Assembly (NCBI GenBank): GCA_036172665.1
Contig: CM069871.1
Location: forward strand, 992,001 to 1,056,000
Source of the DNA: Prosopocoilus inquinatus
Lineage: Eukaryota; Arthropoda; Insecta; Coleoptera; Lucanidae
DNA length: 64,000 bases
Direction of reading: 5' to 3'
Below the pieces are notes generated by a model, which made no database searches, was not told the origin of the DNA, and saw only the letters and a list, made by a program, of their open reading frames with translations. The translations under genes were made by a program, and so were the position numbers. Below, piece after piece: positions 49,801 through 55,110 of this stretch (position 1 is its first letter; every line of letters starts with the position of its first letter).

Positions 49801-52800
49801 GGGTCGCACTATAGGTCTATCTCGTTTGGTTCTCGAGTTGTACCATTAGAAACAAAAGAAGAAAACTCGGAAACCGCTTGCGCTAGACCCATGATGCGAC
49901 CCATCATTTCGGGCTAGAATTTGCTCAGGAATCCAAAAATGCTATTATATACTGAGTGTTCCGCCGAAAAAATGGTAACTTGGATGTATTTCTTGACAGT
50001 AAGGCGATGTTCAATTGTTTTCTTTTTATAAAGGACATTTCATACCTTGCTCTTTTTTCTTTTAATTTTACTTTCATTTAAATTTGTACCTATCATAAAA
50101 AATGAGCAGACACTGTTTCGGGGAATATGCGAAAGTTGCATTTTTTCTTGCATTTTTGAATTCCTGAGCAAATTCTAGCCTGAATTGATGGGTCGCACTA
50201 TAGGTCTATCTCGATGGGTTCTCGAGTTGTACCATCAGAAACAAATGAAGAAAACTCGGAAACCGCTCGCGCTAGACCCATGATGCGACCCATCATTTCG
50301 GGCTAGAATTTGCTCAGGAATTCAAAAATGCTATTATATACCTATTATATACCTATTATATACCTATTATATACCTGTGTTCTGTTGAAAAAATGGTAAC
50401 TTGGATGTATATCTTTTCAGTAAGGCGATGTTCAATTGTTTTTTTTTTGTACAGGACATCTCATGCTTTGCCATTTTTCTTTTAATTTTACTGTCTTAAA
50501 TTTATTATTATTATTTAAATTTATAAAAAATGAGCAAACGCAGTTTCGGAAACATGCAAAGTTTGCATTTTTTCTTACATTTTTGAATTCCTGAGCAAAT
50601 TCTAGACCGAATCGATGGGTCGCAACGTGGGTCTATCTTGATCGGTTCTCGAGTTGTACCCTTAGAAACAAATGAAGAAAACTCGGAAACCGCTCGCGCT
50701 AAACCCATGATGCGACCCATCATTTCAGGCTAGAATTTGCCCAGGAATTCAAAAGTGCTATTATATACCTGTTATATACCGACTGTTCTGTTGAAAAAAT
50801 GGTAACTTGGATGTATATCTTTTCAGTAAGGCGATGTTCAATTGTTTTTTTTTTTTGTACAGGACATCTCATGCTTTACTTTTTTTCTTTTAATATTACT
50901 GTCTTCAATTTATTATTATTATTTAAATTTATAGAAATGAGCAAACGCAGTTTCGGAAATATGCAAAGTTTGCATTTTTTCTTACATTTTTGAATTCCTG
51001 AGCAAATTCTAGCCCGAATCGATGGGTCGCAACGTGGGTCTATCTTGATCGGTTCTCGAGTTGTACCCTTAGAAACAAATGAAGAAAACTCGGAAACCGC
51101 TCGCGCTAGACCCATGATGCGACCCATCATTTCGGGCTAGAATTTGCTCAGGAATTCAAAAATGCTAGGAGTATTATATACTGAGTGTTCCGTTGAAAAA
51201 AATGTAACAACTTTGATGGATTTCTTCTTAGTAAGGTGATGTCAACTGTTTTTTTTTTTTTTTTTGTGAATGAGGTCTGATGCTTTATTTTTTATTTTTT
51301 TAGTTTTACTTTAATGTTTAATGTAAATGAGTAAAACAACGCAATTTTGAAGGAAATGTGCGAAAATTGCACTTCCCAGTTCCCCAGTAAATTCTAGCCT
51401 GAAATGATAGGGTGGCACCACCGGTCTAATTTTATTGGTTTTCGAACTGTATTATAAAAAAAAAACAAATGAAAAACTAGAAGCAAAAATTTAAGTAAAG
51501 TTAAAAAAATAAAGGAAGGCGAAATAGTAGGCGCCCCGCCCCCCCTTCCAAAATAGTGAAAAGGATTTGCAAAATTAGGGCAAACGAAAATGAAAGTTTC
51601 GATGTTTCTACCGAAAAGGTATAAAAAAATCGGAGTATTATTGAAAGTTAAAAGAAAACAAGGTAAAGAGAGCTCTCTGAAAATTAAAAAAAAAAAAACG
51701 GAAATGCGGTGCTTTTATCTCTAAATTAAGTTATTTTTTTACGATTTTCAAAATTTTTATTGACATTCAAGTTTCGTCCAGTGATTTTTATACTCTTGCT
51801 TCTTTCCACGTTTTGATTTTTTTTTAAAATAGTGTCAAAGAGCTGGCCGTTTATTACTTCAATATTTTCGTTTAACTTTCATTTTTTTTTAGAATTTTTT
51901 ACTTACGTAGTTTCCCTATACTTAAAGTGACTTTAAATTAAAGCTTCCTTAAAGTCTGATTATGAAAATGGCCGTAAGGGGCGTATTCTATGACTTATTA
52001 ACGGGGTGTTAAAATTTAGAGGTCCTTCAAAATTTAAAGTTCCATGATTTGTTGTTACCGTGGCAACAAAATTTAACAACCCTTAAAATGTAACGGTTTT
52101 GATACAGGATAGGCCCCTATGTCGTCCAAGATGCTCGAACTATCGCTCGCTAAATGTAGTCTGTTCAAATTATGCGCCGTTCTCCCGTTTTATTTCAATA
52201 CGGTTGTTACTGGAAAAATATGGAACTTTCTAGAATGTTTCGGACAGATGGCGTGCGTTCTTGAAAAGGTGTAACAGAGTCGGTTGACCAATAGATGGCG
52301 CCACCCGTCTGAACATAACAATTTATTAGCGTCCGGCTGTAATAACATTTACGATATTTTATTAGTCTTTACATTTTCAAATATTTGTGTAACATTTTTC
52401 ATTCAATGTTTTTTTTTAATTTTAATTTTTTCCCCTTCAAAATTTTTAAACTAACAACTGTGGTATTTGTTTATTTATTGCTTTTAGGGCCGATTTCATA
52501 ATAGGACTTTAAATTTAAAGTTACTTTAACCTAAAAAAAATACATTTGTTTCCCTATACTTAAAGTGACTTTAAATTAAAGCTTACTTAAAGCCTGATTG
52601 TGAAAACGGCCGTAAGGGGCGGTATTCTGTGACTTATTAACGGGCTGTTGAAATTTAGAGGTCCTTCAAAATTTAAAGTTCCATGATTGGTTGTTACCGT
52701 AGCAACAAAATTTAACGGCCCTTTAAATTTAGCGCTTTTGATACAGAATAAGCCCGTAAGTCGTTCAAGATGCTCGCACTATCGCTCGCTAAATGTGGAC

Positions 52801-54133
52801 TGTTCTAATTGTGCGCAGTTCTCCCTTTTTATTTTTGTTACTGAAAAAATATGGAACTTTCTAGAATATTTCGGACAGATGGCGTGCGTTCTCGAAAACG
52901 CGCAACACTCGTTTGCCAACCGCCATCCAGCGAAAGAGTCGGTTGATCCAATAGATGGCGCCACCCGTCTGAACATAAAAAATTAAGAGCGTCCGGCTGT
53001 AACAACATATACAATATTTTATCTGTCTTTAGATTTTTCAAATTTTTCTGTAACTTCATTTTTCGTTTGATGTTTTTTTTTAATTTTTATTTTTTCCCCT
53101 TCAAAATTTTTAAACTAACAACTGTGAAATTTATTTATTTATTGCTTTTAGGGCCGTTTTCATAATCAGTACAGGACGGAATTATGTATTTTGTTCGATT
53201 AATTTGGAACGAGGCGGCAACGAGTGTACGTGCATTGACGTCTCGCTGCAGAGTTAAACGTTTGCCGCTTCATTTGTATTTAATCGAACAAAATATATAA
53301 TTCCGTTCCCTAATAATCAGACTTTAAATTTAAAGTTACTTTAACCAAAAAGAAAAAGAAATACATTTGTTTCCCTATACTTAAAGTGACTTTAAATTAA
53401 AGCTTCCTTAAAGTCTGATTATGAAAACGGCCATTATTATTATTATTATTTTTTTTTTACTTTATGACTTTTTTCTATTAAATAATTAGTTTCGATCTTC
53501 GTTTGTTCTTTTGTTCTCGTCTGGTCGTTTTGCCCGCGCTTGCTTGAATATTCCGCCAATTTCGTCCGTTACGCAAACGTACAGGCTTTAAAAGCTTTGC
53601 AAATTAATTCGAATGTTCGAATTCAGAAAGTTCACGTACGAAATTAGTTATTGCCCCCCCGTGAGCCAGCCTCAACTGCGTTAACTTACTTTGTTATTCC
53701 GCAGAAAACAAAATGACGAGGTCGTAACAGTAGTTTCAATTCCGGATATCGTACCTCGAGGAAATAAGGACGCCATCATGAACAGCATCGCGGATTCGTA
53801 CCGGAGCCATTCGAAGGACCACCGCCGCAAGAAGTACCGCAAGCCGAAAAAGATCCGTAAGTGCTGGGTCGGGGGGACTTGCGGGTTTTGCCCCCCCCCC
53901 CCCGTCTAAAAATCTGTTTGCTTAACGTGATTTCAGGTCCTCCGAGGGATTGCAGAGTGGCCGATTGGTCTCCCTGGAGTCCGTGCAGCAAGTCGTGCGG
54001 AATAGGAGAGATGCAACGTCGAAGGGAGGTCATAAAACACGCGCGACGCGGGGGTCGCCTGTGTCCACCCCTCGTCGAGACGAAGTGGTGCGGATCCGCC
54101 CGGTCATGCAATAAGGGATACTTCAAGTGGTAG
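16623..54133 (+). CDS. mspo: Spondin-2/M-spondin-like secreted matrix protein, 5'-incomplete gene
   Basis: Six exons join in frame (intron phases 1 at the start, then 0, 0, 0, 2, 1) into 374 residues and a stop. Residues 1 to about 175 are most of a Spondin_N domain, with SPDW (81-84), C94 and a DSGTDNGFTF segment (111-120); in mindin this domain binds integrins and a calcium ion. Residues 167-258 hold an acidic, Ser/Thr-rich linker. Residues 298-310 are intensely basic (HRRKKYRKPKKIR). Residues 314-367 are a thrombospondin type-1 repeat with the C-mannosylation motif WSPWSPC and the O-fucosylation motif CSKSCG. One Spondin_N plus one C-terminal TSR is the mindin/M-spondin plan, so the protein is expected in the extracellular matrix; fly M-spondin is at muscle attachment sites. 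The signal peptide and about 40-60 N-terminal residues are missing, presumably in exons before the window. Introns are 7.6 kb, 73 bp, 12 kb, 16.6 kb and 80 bp. The symbol is by resemblance; orthology is untested. Confidence 0.85.
16850..17373. repeat. CACCCTGTATA-type repeat fragments
   Basis: Motifs AACACCCTGTATA (16890), ATCACCCTGA (17012), CGGGGTGTTCC (17038) and ACACCCTGTATG (17212) punctuate AT-rich DNA with a repeated lead-in (GTTTACAAGACTTAAAATCGT, then a variant near 17000). They resemble the units at 18060-18620. Probably decayed mariner-type MITEs in loose tandem order. Confidence 0.5.
17474..17842. mobile_element. 369-bp MITE with about 50-bp inverted ends
   Basis: AAGCCTCGGTTTCCTAG at the left is mirrored by CTAGGAAACCGAGGCTT at the right. 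Similarity continues inward to TAGCGGTCGTAA / TTACGGCCGCTA with small indels. The interior is rich in TGACGTCA and ACGTCAT words. Non-coding; superfamily not assigned. Confidence 0.75.
18060..18620. repeat. Tandem units of about 115 bp with GTGTCACCCTGTATACGAG
   Basis: Three units share a GTGTCACCCTGTATACGAG core (about 18130, 18463, 18578), then AAACAAACAAAT, TTAAGACTTGAGGTAGACA and TTTCTTCTTCATTCTTAA. The first and second are separated by the foldback at 18256-18418, which evidently inserted into the array. Confidence 0.75.
18256..18418. repeat. Foldback ending in AGTAAAAAG, Penelope-like repeat family
   Basis: Arms of about 70 bp run from AGTAAAAAGTTTTTTTTT through CTTGAAACGGACAAAATTAT to AACACTCAACGTTTCGCTAT and return inverted. 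The spacer is about 20 bp. The same arm sequence (GAAGGGAAAACACTCAACG, TTTCGCTATA) occurs at 34648-34776. On the minus strand a GATGATGACTG...GCGAAAC arrangement recalls the hammerhead cores of Penelope-like elements. Confidence 0.7.
18621..21150. other. Intron A AT-rich DNA, no gene
   Basis: Scattered TTGGCAAC/GTTGCCAAC words but no bounded element. A segment at about 19965-20150 resembles 24060-24185 (shared words TAATTAATTT, GGAACTAAC, then TCAAGCTC/TCGAGCTC and TTCC.TTTC), an old dispersed duplication. Confidence 0.45.
21180..22170. repeat. T-rich array with 247-bp period, about 3 copies
   Basis: AAAAACTTCGACTTTCAATT recurs at about 21495, 21743 and 21988 (spacing 248 and 245 bp). It is followed each time by a TTTAGCATTGTTTT block, CAGCTCTCGTATTCTTTT and CAAATTGATTTTTCAA. 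Sense-strand pyrimidine-rich. The Phe-rich frames it generates are not genes. Confidence 0.85.
22171..23084. other. T-rich intron DNA with an AT palindrome
   Basis: Mostly T-rich sequence; the segment around 22955-23000 is an imperfect palindrome of TTATTATATTA words. No gene. Confidence 0.5.
23085..23892. repeat. Large foldback element, about 800 bp
   Basis: Sequence from about 23105 (CAGATTGAGAGCGCCGAGTG) through CTAACATAAGAAAG returns inverted at 23715-23885. Inner segments around 23447-23545 and 23560-23690 (ATGCACTCG, TTTTTATTTTAAGT) also pair. The left arm holds about 150 bp absent from the right. Right end ATCGCCCTGTATAATC is mariner-like. No coding sequence. Confidence 0.75.
23893..24449. 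other. Intron A end, no repeat resolved
   Basis: Contains AGGAGGAGCAATCCTCCTC, a short perfect palindrome at about 24235-24253, and the partner of the diverged duplication at 19965-20150. Ends in the exon B acceptor. Confidence 0.4.
24450..24554 (+). CDS. mspo: Spondin exon B (SPDW motif)
   Basis: Encodes residues 72-106, VSLMSRIVPSPDWFIGIDSF onward. Contains the SPDW signature, followed by DLC. Acceptor AATTACAG, donor GAG|GTGGGT, both phase 0, so the exon is exactly 35 codons. It joins exon C across a 73-bp intron. Confidence 0.92.
24628..24807 (+). CDS. mspo: Spondin exon C (Spondin_N, C-terminal part)
   Basis: Encodes residues 107-166, beginning VDPIDSGTDNGFTFTAPNWP and ending GTFQFIK. 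Sixty codons, phase 0 at both ends (CATACAG acceptor, AAG|GTAATG donor). The DxGTDxG and HPAxSFxYP segments are typical of mindin-type Spondin_N domains. Confidence 0.92.
24808..25299. other. Start of intron C, no gene
   Basis: Unique sequence with a G-rich run (GTGAGGGGGGGTGGAG, about 25028) and a poly-T tract near 25170. Nothing else recognised. Confidence 0.45.
25300..26015. repeat. 162-bp tandem repeat, about 4.3 copies
   Basis: TTGAAACTTGCCGAAAGACA occurs at 25328, 25490 and 25652, with variants at about 25815 and 25997. Each unit contains GCGCCATCTATTG or CGGCATCTATTG, TTGTTATTGACGAGTTATAT and AGCAAAGCAGCTCAACTGAC. The first three copies are close to identical and the last two are diverged. 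The period is a multiple of three but frames contain stops. Confidence 0.92.
26200..28600. repeat. Degenerate T-rich array, first block
   Basis: Irregular units of roughly 100-200 bp share ATCGACCGTCTTTTGTTT, ATTCATTATTAATCTATTGA and TTTTGTCACCTTTC-type words over a T-rich background. About 26330-27600 matches 30570-31800 in the same order, an offset of about 4.24 kb, so this block was duplicated as a unit. Only Phe-rich chance frames are present. Confidence 0.75.
28610..29290. repeat. 64-bp tandem repeat (AGTGTTGCCAGATGACC), interrupted
   Basis: The motif CAGTGTTGCCAGATG (or CAGTATTGCCAAATG) recurs at 29061, 29124, 29189 and 29253, with earlier units at about 28626 and 28690. Each is followed by a TTTTAGAGGGAATTTT-like block and TTAATCGGGATAACG. 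The element at 28771-28986 splits the array. Confidence 0.82.
28771..28986. mobile_element. Small inverted-repeat element carrying a 21-bp minisatellite
   Basis: Ends GGACACTTTGAAATTTTGGC and, inverted, GCCAAAATTTTAAAGTACTC form termini of about 27 bp sharing TTTTGGCGCT. The interior (about 28830-28955) consists of five to six units close to AAATGACAAAGCTCGTTTGAC. It sits inside the 64-bp array. No coding. Confidence 0.7.
29291..30365. other. Unique intron C sequence, no gene
   Basis: Mixed composition, moderately GC-rich from about 29520 to 29900, with a poly-A tract near 29918 and a GGGTGACAAAGGCTGGGGGG run near 29970. One ACAGGGTGTTC mariner-type end lies at about 30182. Open frames look like chance. 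Confidence 0.4.
30366..32250. repeat. Degenerate T-rich array, second block
   Basis: Same unit words and order as 26200-27700 (for example GGTTGGTTACATAGATCGTC at 26326 and 30580; CGTTATAAAACCGATTGTCT at 26662 and 30926). It continues with more diverged units to about 32160. Non-coding. Confidence 0.75.
32280..34240 (-). repeat. CCAAT/GC-box module repeat, minus copy (empty site)
   Basis: Reverse-complement relative of 2682-6565. Seven modules with an 11-bp gap between CAAT and GGGCGG (read on the minus strand) lie at 32290-32314, 32688-32712, 32947-32971, 33153-33177, 33680-33704, 34036-34060 and 34209-34233. Further GCTCCGCCC sites lie at about 33208, 33329, 33538 and 33751. The junction at about 34020-34036 (TATACGCAGTATATATAACA) is uninterrupted where the other copy carries the 2.3-kb transposon. 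No supported genes. Confidence 0.78.
32442..32622. mobile_element. hAT-like MITE, CAGTGGCGGCTCG ends
   Basis: CAGTGGCGGCTCGTGATGA at the left is mirrored by TCATGACGAGCCGCCAC at the right, about 180 bp apart. CAGTGGCGG-type ends are common in hAT-derived elements. The 8-bp target duplication is not clear. It is nested within the minus copy of the CCAAT/GC-box repeat and absent from the plus copy. Confidence 0.6.
34241..34647. other. No identified feature
   Basis: Unique AT-rich intron sequence with one ATACAGGGTGTAC mariner-type terminus at about 34533. Confidence 0.4.
34648..34776. repeat. Second copy of the AAGTACAAAG foldback family
   Basis: Ends AAGTACAAAGTTTTTTTAAT and, inverted, AAACTTTGTACTT. 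The left half shares GAAGGGAAAACACTCAACG and TTTCGCTATA with 18256-18418. On the minus strand CTGACGAAGCTGTAAATC, then TATAGCGAAACG, fits CUGANGA - hairpin (GCUGUA/UAUAGC) - GAAA, apart from one extra A. Confidence 0.65.
34777..35659. other. Unique intron C sequence, no gene
   Basis: Short inverted words GATAAGGGAAA (about 34927) and TTTCCCTTAT (about 34984) flank about 50 bp; otherwise nothing recognised. Confidence 0.4.
35664..36020 (+). mobile_element. Solo LTR, Gypsy-like
   Basis: A 357-bp segment running TGTGACAGCAGTGACG to GAATTCGTAACA (TGT...ACA) is flanked by a perfect 4-bp duplication ATAT (35660-35663 and 36021-36024). A TATA box TATAAAAG lies at 35804-35811, followed about 25-35 bp later by a CAGT-type initiator (GCCAGTGGAGCAGTG). 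A 4-bp ATAT target duplication fits Ty3/Gypsy insertion preference. No internal retroelement sequence is adjacent, so the element was probably reduced to one LTR by recombination. It could supply a sense-strand promoter 0.8 kb upstream of spondin exon D. Confidence 0.82.
36025..36790. other. Unique intron C end
   Basis: Non-repetitive, with G-rich runs (GGGAGGGGGGCGGGGGGG near 36470; GGGGGAGGGGGGGTGG near 36592) and mixed-GC sequence 36200-36530. Ends in the exon D acceptor. Confidence 0.45.
36791..37068 (+). CDS. mspo: Spondin exon D (domain end and acidic linker)
   Basis: Encodes residues 167-258 plus two bases of codon 259, starting IKEYELSEVFHHSEDD. Acidic, with a run of Glu around IETAIEEEIKEQEI, then a Ser/Thr-rich stretch TTTSSSVSNSSSTPEN. 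Acceptor TTGGACAG, donor AT|GTAAGT, phase 2. If read through, the frame stops at 37070-37072, which supports splicing here. Confidence 0.87.
37069..37880. other. Start of intron D, pyrimidine-rich
   Basis: After about 37240 the + strand is C/T-rich with recurring words TACAATC, TTGGTC and CGACCTC at irregular spacing. Probably another decayed array. Frames of 112 and 62 codons here are Phe/Ser/Leu-rich and not supported. Confidence 0.45.
37881..41635. repeat. 320-bp satellite-like array, 11.7 copies
   Basis: TCCATCCGCTGACATTAGCG (or TCAATCCG...) begins units at 37881, 38201, 38521, 38840, 39162, 39482, 39802, 40120, 40440, 40760, 41080 and 41400 (spacing 318-322 bp). Copies look about 95% alike. 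Every unit has GTAAAATGCGATGCGCAAC, GTTATGGTGACGCATTG and TTTTCCACACACTTTTCTCC. The last unit breaks off at about 41635. Variant marks (GATTAAGTTTG with TTCCAATTCAATCC) recur two monomers apart in units 3-6, indicating 640-bp dimer duplication. The period is not a multiple of three. A long, homogeneous satellite block inside an intron. Confidence 0.96.
41636..42450. other. CpG-rich unique block, candidate conserved non-coding DNA
   Basis: At 41820-42200 unique, CpG-dense sequence (GGCGGCCGCGCCGCCGAAAA, GGCCGGTATTTTAATATTC) replaces the repeats on both sides. It has homeodomain-like AATTA/TTTAT cores among GC-rich words. No convincing exon. Proposed as a regulatory island by composition only. 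Confidence 0.4.
42576..42626. repeat. AG dinucleotide and ACCGAC microsatellite
   Basis: GAGAGAGAGAGAG followed by ACCGACACCGACACCGACAC, about four hexamer units. Confidence 0.9.
43005..43225. repeat. Detached copy of the 158-bp array monomer
   Basis: 43060-43225 (AAAAAGTCAAAACAAAATAA, AATGCGGCCGTAAAATTT, GAAGATCGATTGAAGCCG) is nearly the same as 44635-44790, which opens the array downstream. Confidence 0.8.
43230..43670. repeat. Repeat of about 170 bp with CGCCATCTGTTA
   Basis: Three units align at CGTCGCCATCTGTTACC (43240), GGCGCCATCTGTTATC (43416) and GCGCGATCTGTTGAAAC (43597). Each is followed by CGTAACGTTG/CGTAATAC and, about 60 bp on, ACAACTGAAA. Strongly diverged. It shares the GCGCCATCTG word with the array at 25300-26015. 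Confidence 0.6.
43671..44630. other. T-rich intron D DNA, no gene
   Basis: Holds a short telomere-like CCTAACCTAACC run at about 43746 and loose repeats of TGCGATCTTCGTTTGTTTTT and TACGATCGTCATTTGTCTTT. Phe-rich frames (up to 109 codons) are translations of T runs. Confidence 0.45.
44635..45500. repeat. 158-bp tandem repeat, about 5 copies
   Basis: GAAGATCGATTGAAGCCGTC or close variants occur at about 44759, 44917, 45078, 45218 and 45375 (spacing 158, 161, 140, 157). Each unit also contains AACAAAATCAACTGACAG and GCGGCCGTAAAACTTTGAAG. The period is not a multiple of three, so the overlapping minus-strand frames of about 101 codons switch register from unit to unit. Confidence 0.92.
45501..46740. 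repeat. Degenerate GAAGA/TCTTC repeat region
   Basis: GATAGTCTTCTTTCTTCCGG (45865), GATAGTCTTCTGTCTTTTAG (46173) and GTTAGTCTTCTTTTTTTCTG (46542) each precede a GAAGAAGG...AGATCTAA block. This suggests a diverged unit of roughly 310-370 bp. A 14-G run lies at about 45632. Non-coding. Confidence 0.55.
46741..47399. other. Unique intron D sequence, no gene
   Basis: Moderate GC, no repeats resolved, no supported exon. Confidence 0.4.
47400..47765. repeat. Two opposed copies of an inverted-repeat element
   Basis: 47404-47557 is a hairpin: CCGATTTCACGATCGAACTT ... AAGTTCGATTTTGAAATCGGG, with ATTTTAAAGTC/GCTTTAAAAT inside. 47638-47765 is a second, more diverged copy whose internal core (AAAACGTAGTTATTTATACA) is inverted relative to the first. 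Probably MITEs related to the CATAATCAGACTTTAAA repeats at 51900-53450. Confidence 0.65.
47766..48960. other. Unique intron D sequence, partly CpG-rich
   Basis: 47800-48130 includes a 12-C run and a GC-rich stretch (TCTCGGTACCGGCAGGAACT) that could be an old retroelement fragment, class unknown. 48450-48900 is CpG-rich and non-repetitive, with C and G homopolymers at about 48540 and 48720. Candidate regulatory island; no exon seen. Confidence 0.35.
49150..49210. repeat. Dispersed repeat fragment, copy at 55470-55560
   Basis: TTGTTGCAAATCGTTTTCGC, then GTCAAAAAGCGATCGTCGGA and TGACTGTTTTATCT, is matched at 55470-55560 with the same order and a small internal insertion. Confidence 0.6.
49310..51190. 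repeat. Array of about 390 bp, five copies, each holding a palindrome
   Basis: CCTGAGCAAATTCTAG marks units at 49386, 49774, 50163, 50589 and 50997 (spacing 388-426 bp). In each unit TTTTTGAATTCCTGAGCAAA is answered about 130 bp later by TTTGCTCAGGAATTCAAAAA. The paired arms are about 45 bp (through ATGGGTCGCA / TGCGACCCAT). The first three copies are almost identical and the last two more diverged. It looks like a MITE amplified in tandem together with its flank. Confidence 0.92.
50332..50380. repeat. 12-bp minisatellite TATTATATACCT
   Basis: About four copies of CTATTATATACC in the third unit of the 390-bp array. They explain part of that unit's longer spacing. Confidence 0.92.
51191..51900. 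other. Decayed end of the 390-bp array and AT-rich DNA
   Basis: 51380-51440 keeps a faint copy of the array motif (AGTAAATTCTAGCCTGAAAT). A C run lies near 51537. No gene. Confidence 0.4.
51905..53450. repeat. Direct repeat of about 640 bp, 2.1 copies
   Basis: TTTCCCTATACTTAAAGTGA begins copies at about 51911, 52549 and 53370. Each continues CTTTAAATTAAAGCTTCC, GGGGCGGTATTCTGTGACTT, GATGCTCG.ACTATCGCTCGC and ATAGATGGCGCCACCCGTC. Copy 2 has about 50 bp absent from copy 1 (near 52905-52945). The third copy is cut short at about 53430. Non-coding. Confidence 0.85.
53170..53312. mobile_element. 143-bp hAT-type MITE with 8-bp target duplication
   Basis: Flanked by ATAATCAG on both sides (53162-53169, 53313-53320). 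Ends TACAGGACGGAATTATG and, inverted, ATAATTCCGTTCCCTA; similarity runs inward to TTTTGTTCGATTAA. The sister copy of the surrounding repeat (near 52495) lacks it. An 8-bp duplication and TAGGG-like termini fit hAT. Confidence 0.85.
53705..53856 (+). CDS. mspo: Spondin exon E (pre-TSR segment with basic cluster)
   Basis: Completes Ile259 and encodes residues 260-309 plus one base of Arg310. KQNDEVVTVVSIPD corresponds to the pre-TSR segment of mindins; it is followed by a run of Lys/Arg (RRKKYRKPKKIR). Acceptor ATTCCGCAG, donor ATCC|GTAAGT, phase 1. The following intron is only 80 bp and contains a run of 13 or more C. Confidence 0.85.
53937..54133 (+). CDS. mspo: Spondin exon F (thrombospondin type-1 repeat, stop)
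   Basis: Completes Arg310 and encodes residues 311-374, then TAG at 54131-54133. TSR cysteines are C315, C326, C330, C352, C361 and C367, the expected six. The tail is NKGYFKW. Acceptor TGATTTCAG. Confidence 0.92.
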
Positions 54134-55110
54134 ACTATTAAATTCTCAACTAACGCAATATGAAGAAGAAGACGAAGAAGAACAAAAAAAAAAGAAGAAC
54201 GGGCGAAGGGGCGCAGAGCGAGAGCGAGGAGGAGAAGGGCCGTCTTAATTAAATTCTCGTACAGTATTACGGTTTAATGGAACTCGAAGGCGTGTTACAC
54301 GGTGTTTAGTGACTTGACCTCTTTAAAAAAAAAAAAAAAAATAGAAACTAGAGCAGTGCTTGAAGCCAAAACTTAAGTATAAGATTCAACTTGAGTATTC
54401 ATATATAGATAATAATTATCTTAAGGAGAGACAATCGAATTGTTTCTGTTTTTCTGGTCACGAAAAAAAAAAAAAAACTTCTGTCCTTTTTTTTGTGTAT
54501 GATGATAACGATGTTGAATAATTATGATTAATGATTTAGCGCGGTGGCACTTCGAATATACAAACATACATGAAATTAATTAACACTGTTTCGTATTTTG
54601 ATAATGTGTGTGATAAAAATTAAATATACTAATAATATATAACTTTCCCTCCCTTCTTTGAACAAACAAACAAACAAACAAACAAAAAAAAGAATGACTT
54701 AGACATTTGTAAATATATAAAGTAGGTACAAACGTAGGTGTTAGTAACAACCGAAAAAAAAAAAAAAGATTTGTATCATGTTCAGTGGTGATTACTAAAG
54801 CGAGGATGAAATAGTACTGTCGCGGCGATTATGATCCGATTTCGTAACACCGCAGGCAGGGACTTTTTAATCCTCGCTTTTTTTTGGTGATTGCGCACCA
54901 AAATTTTCGTTGTTGCGTAAAGTCGTGCGTCGATTGTTGTGTAACCTCGTCGTTAACTGTTTTCTGTACACATATTGTTTTCACGCGTACATTTTTATTT
55001 TTATTTTTTAATTTTTGTGTGTATAATAGTACTAATTTCAGTAATTTGTCGAGCTCAAACATGTATTCAATAAAGAACAATAAATATTATATTTATACAT
55101 TTGTTATATC
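54134..55110 (+). other. mspo: Spondin 3' UTR and polyadenylation signals
   Basis: AT-rich sequence after the TAG stop. It begins with an A/G-rich stretch (GAAGAAGAAGACGAAGAAGA) and has an (AAAC)n run near 54660. Two AATAAA hexamers lie at 55069-55074 and 55079-55084, a plausible end for the transcript. No repeats like those of the introns intrude. The exact cleavage site cannot be read from sequence. Confidence 0.55.

Noticed and set aside
53776..54126. 116-codon minus-strand frame over exons E and F
   Set aside because: Antisense shadow of the thrombospondin-repeat exon; it crosses the 80-bp intron and has no domain.
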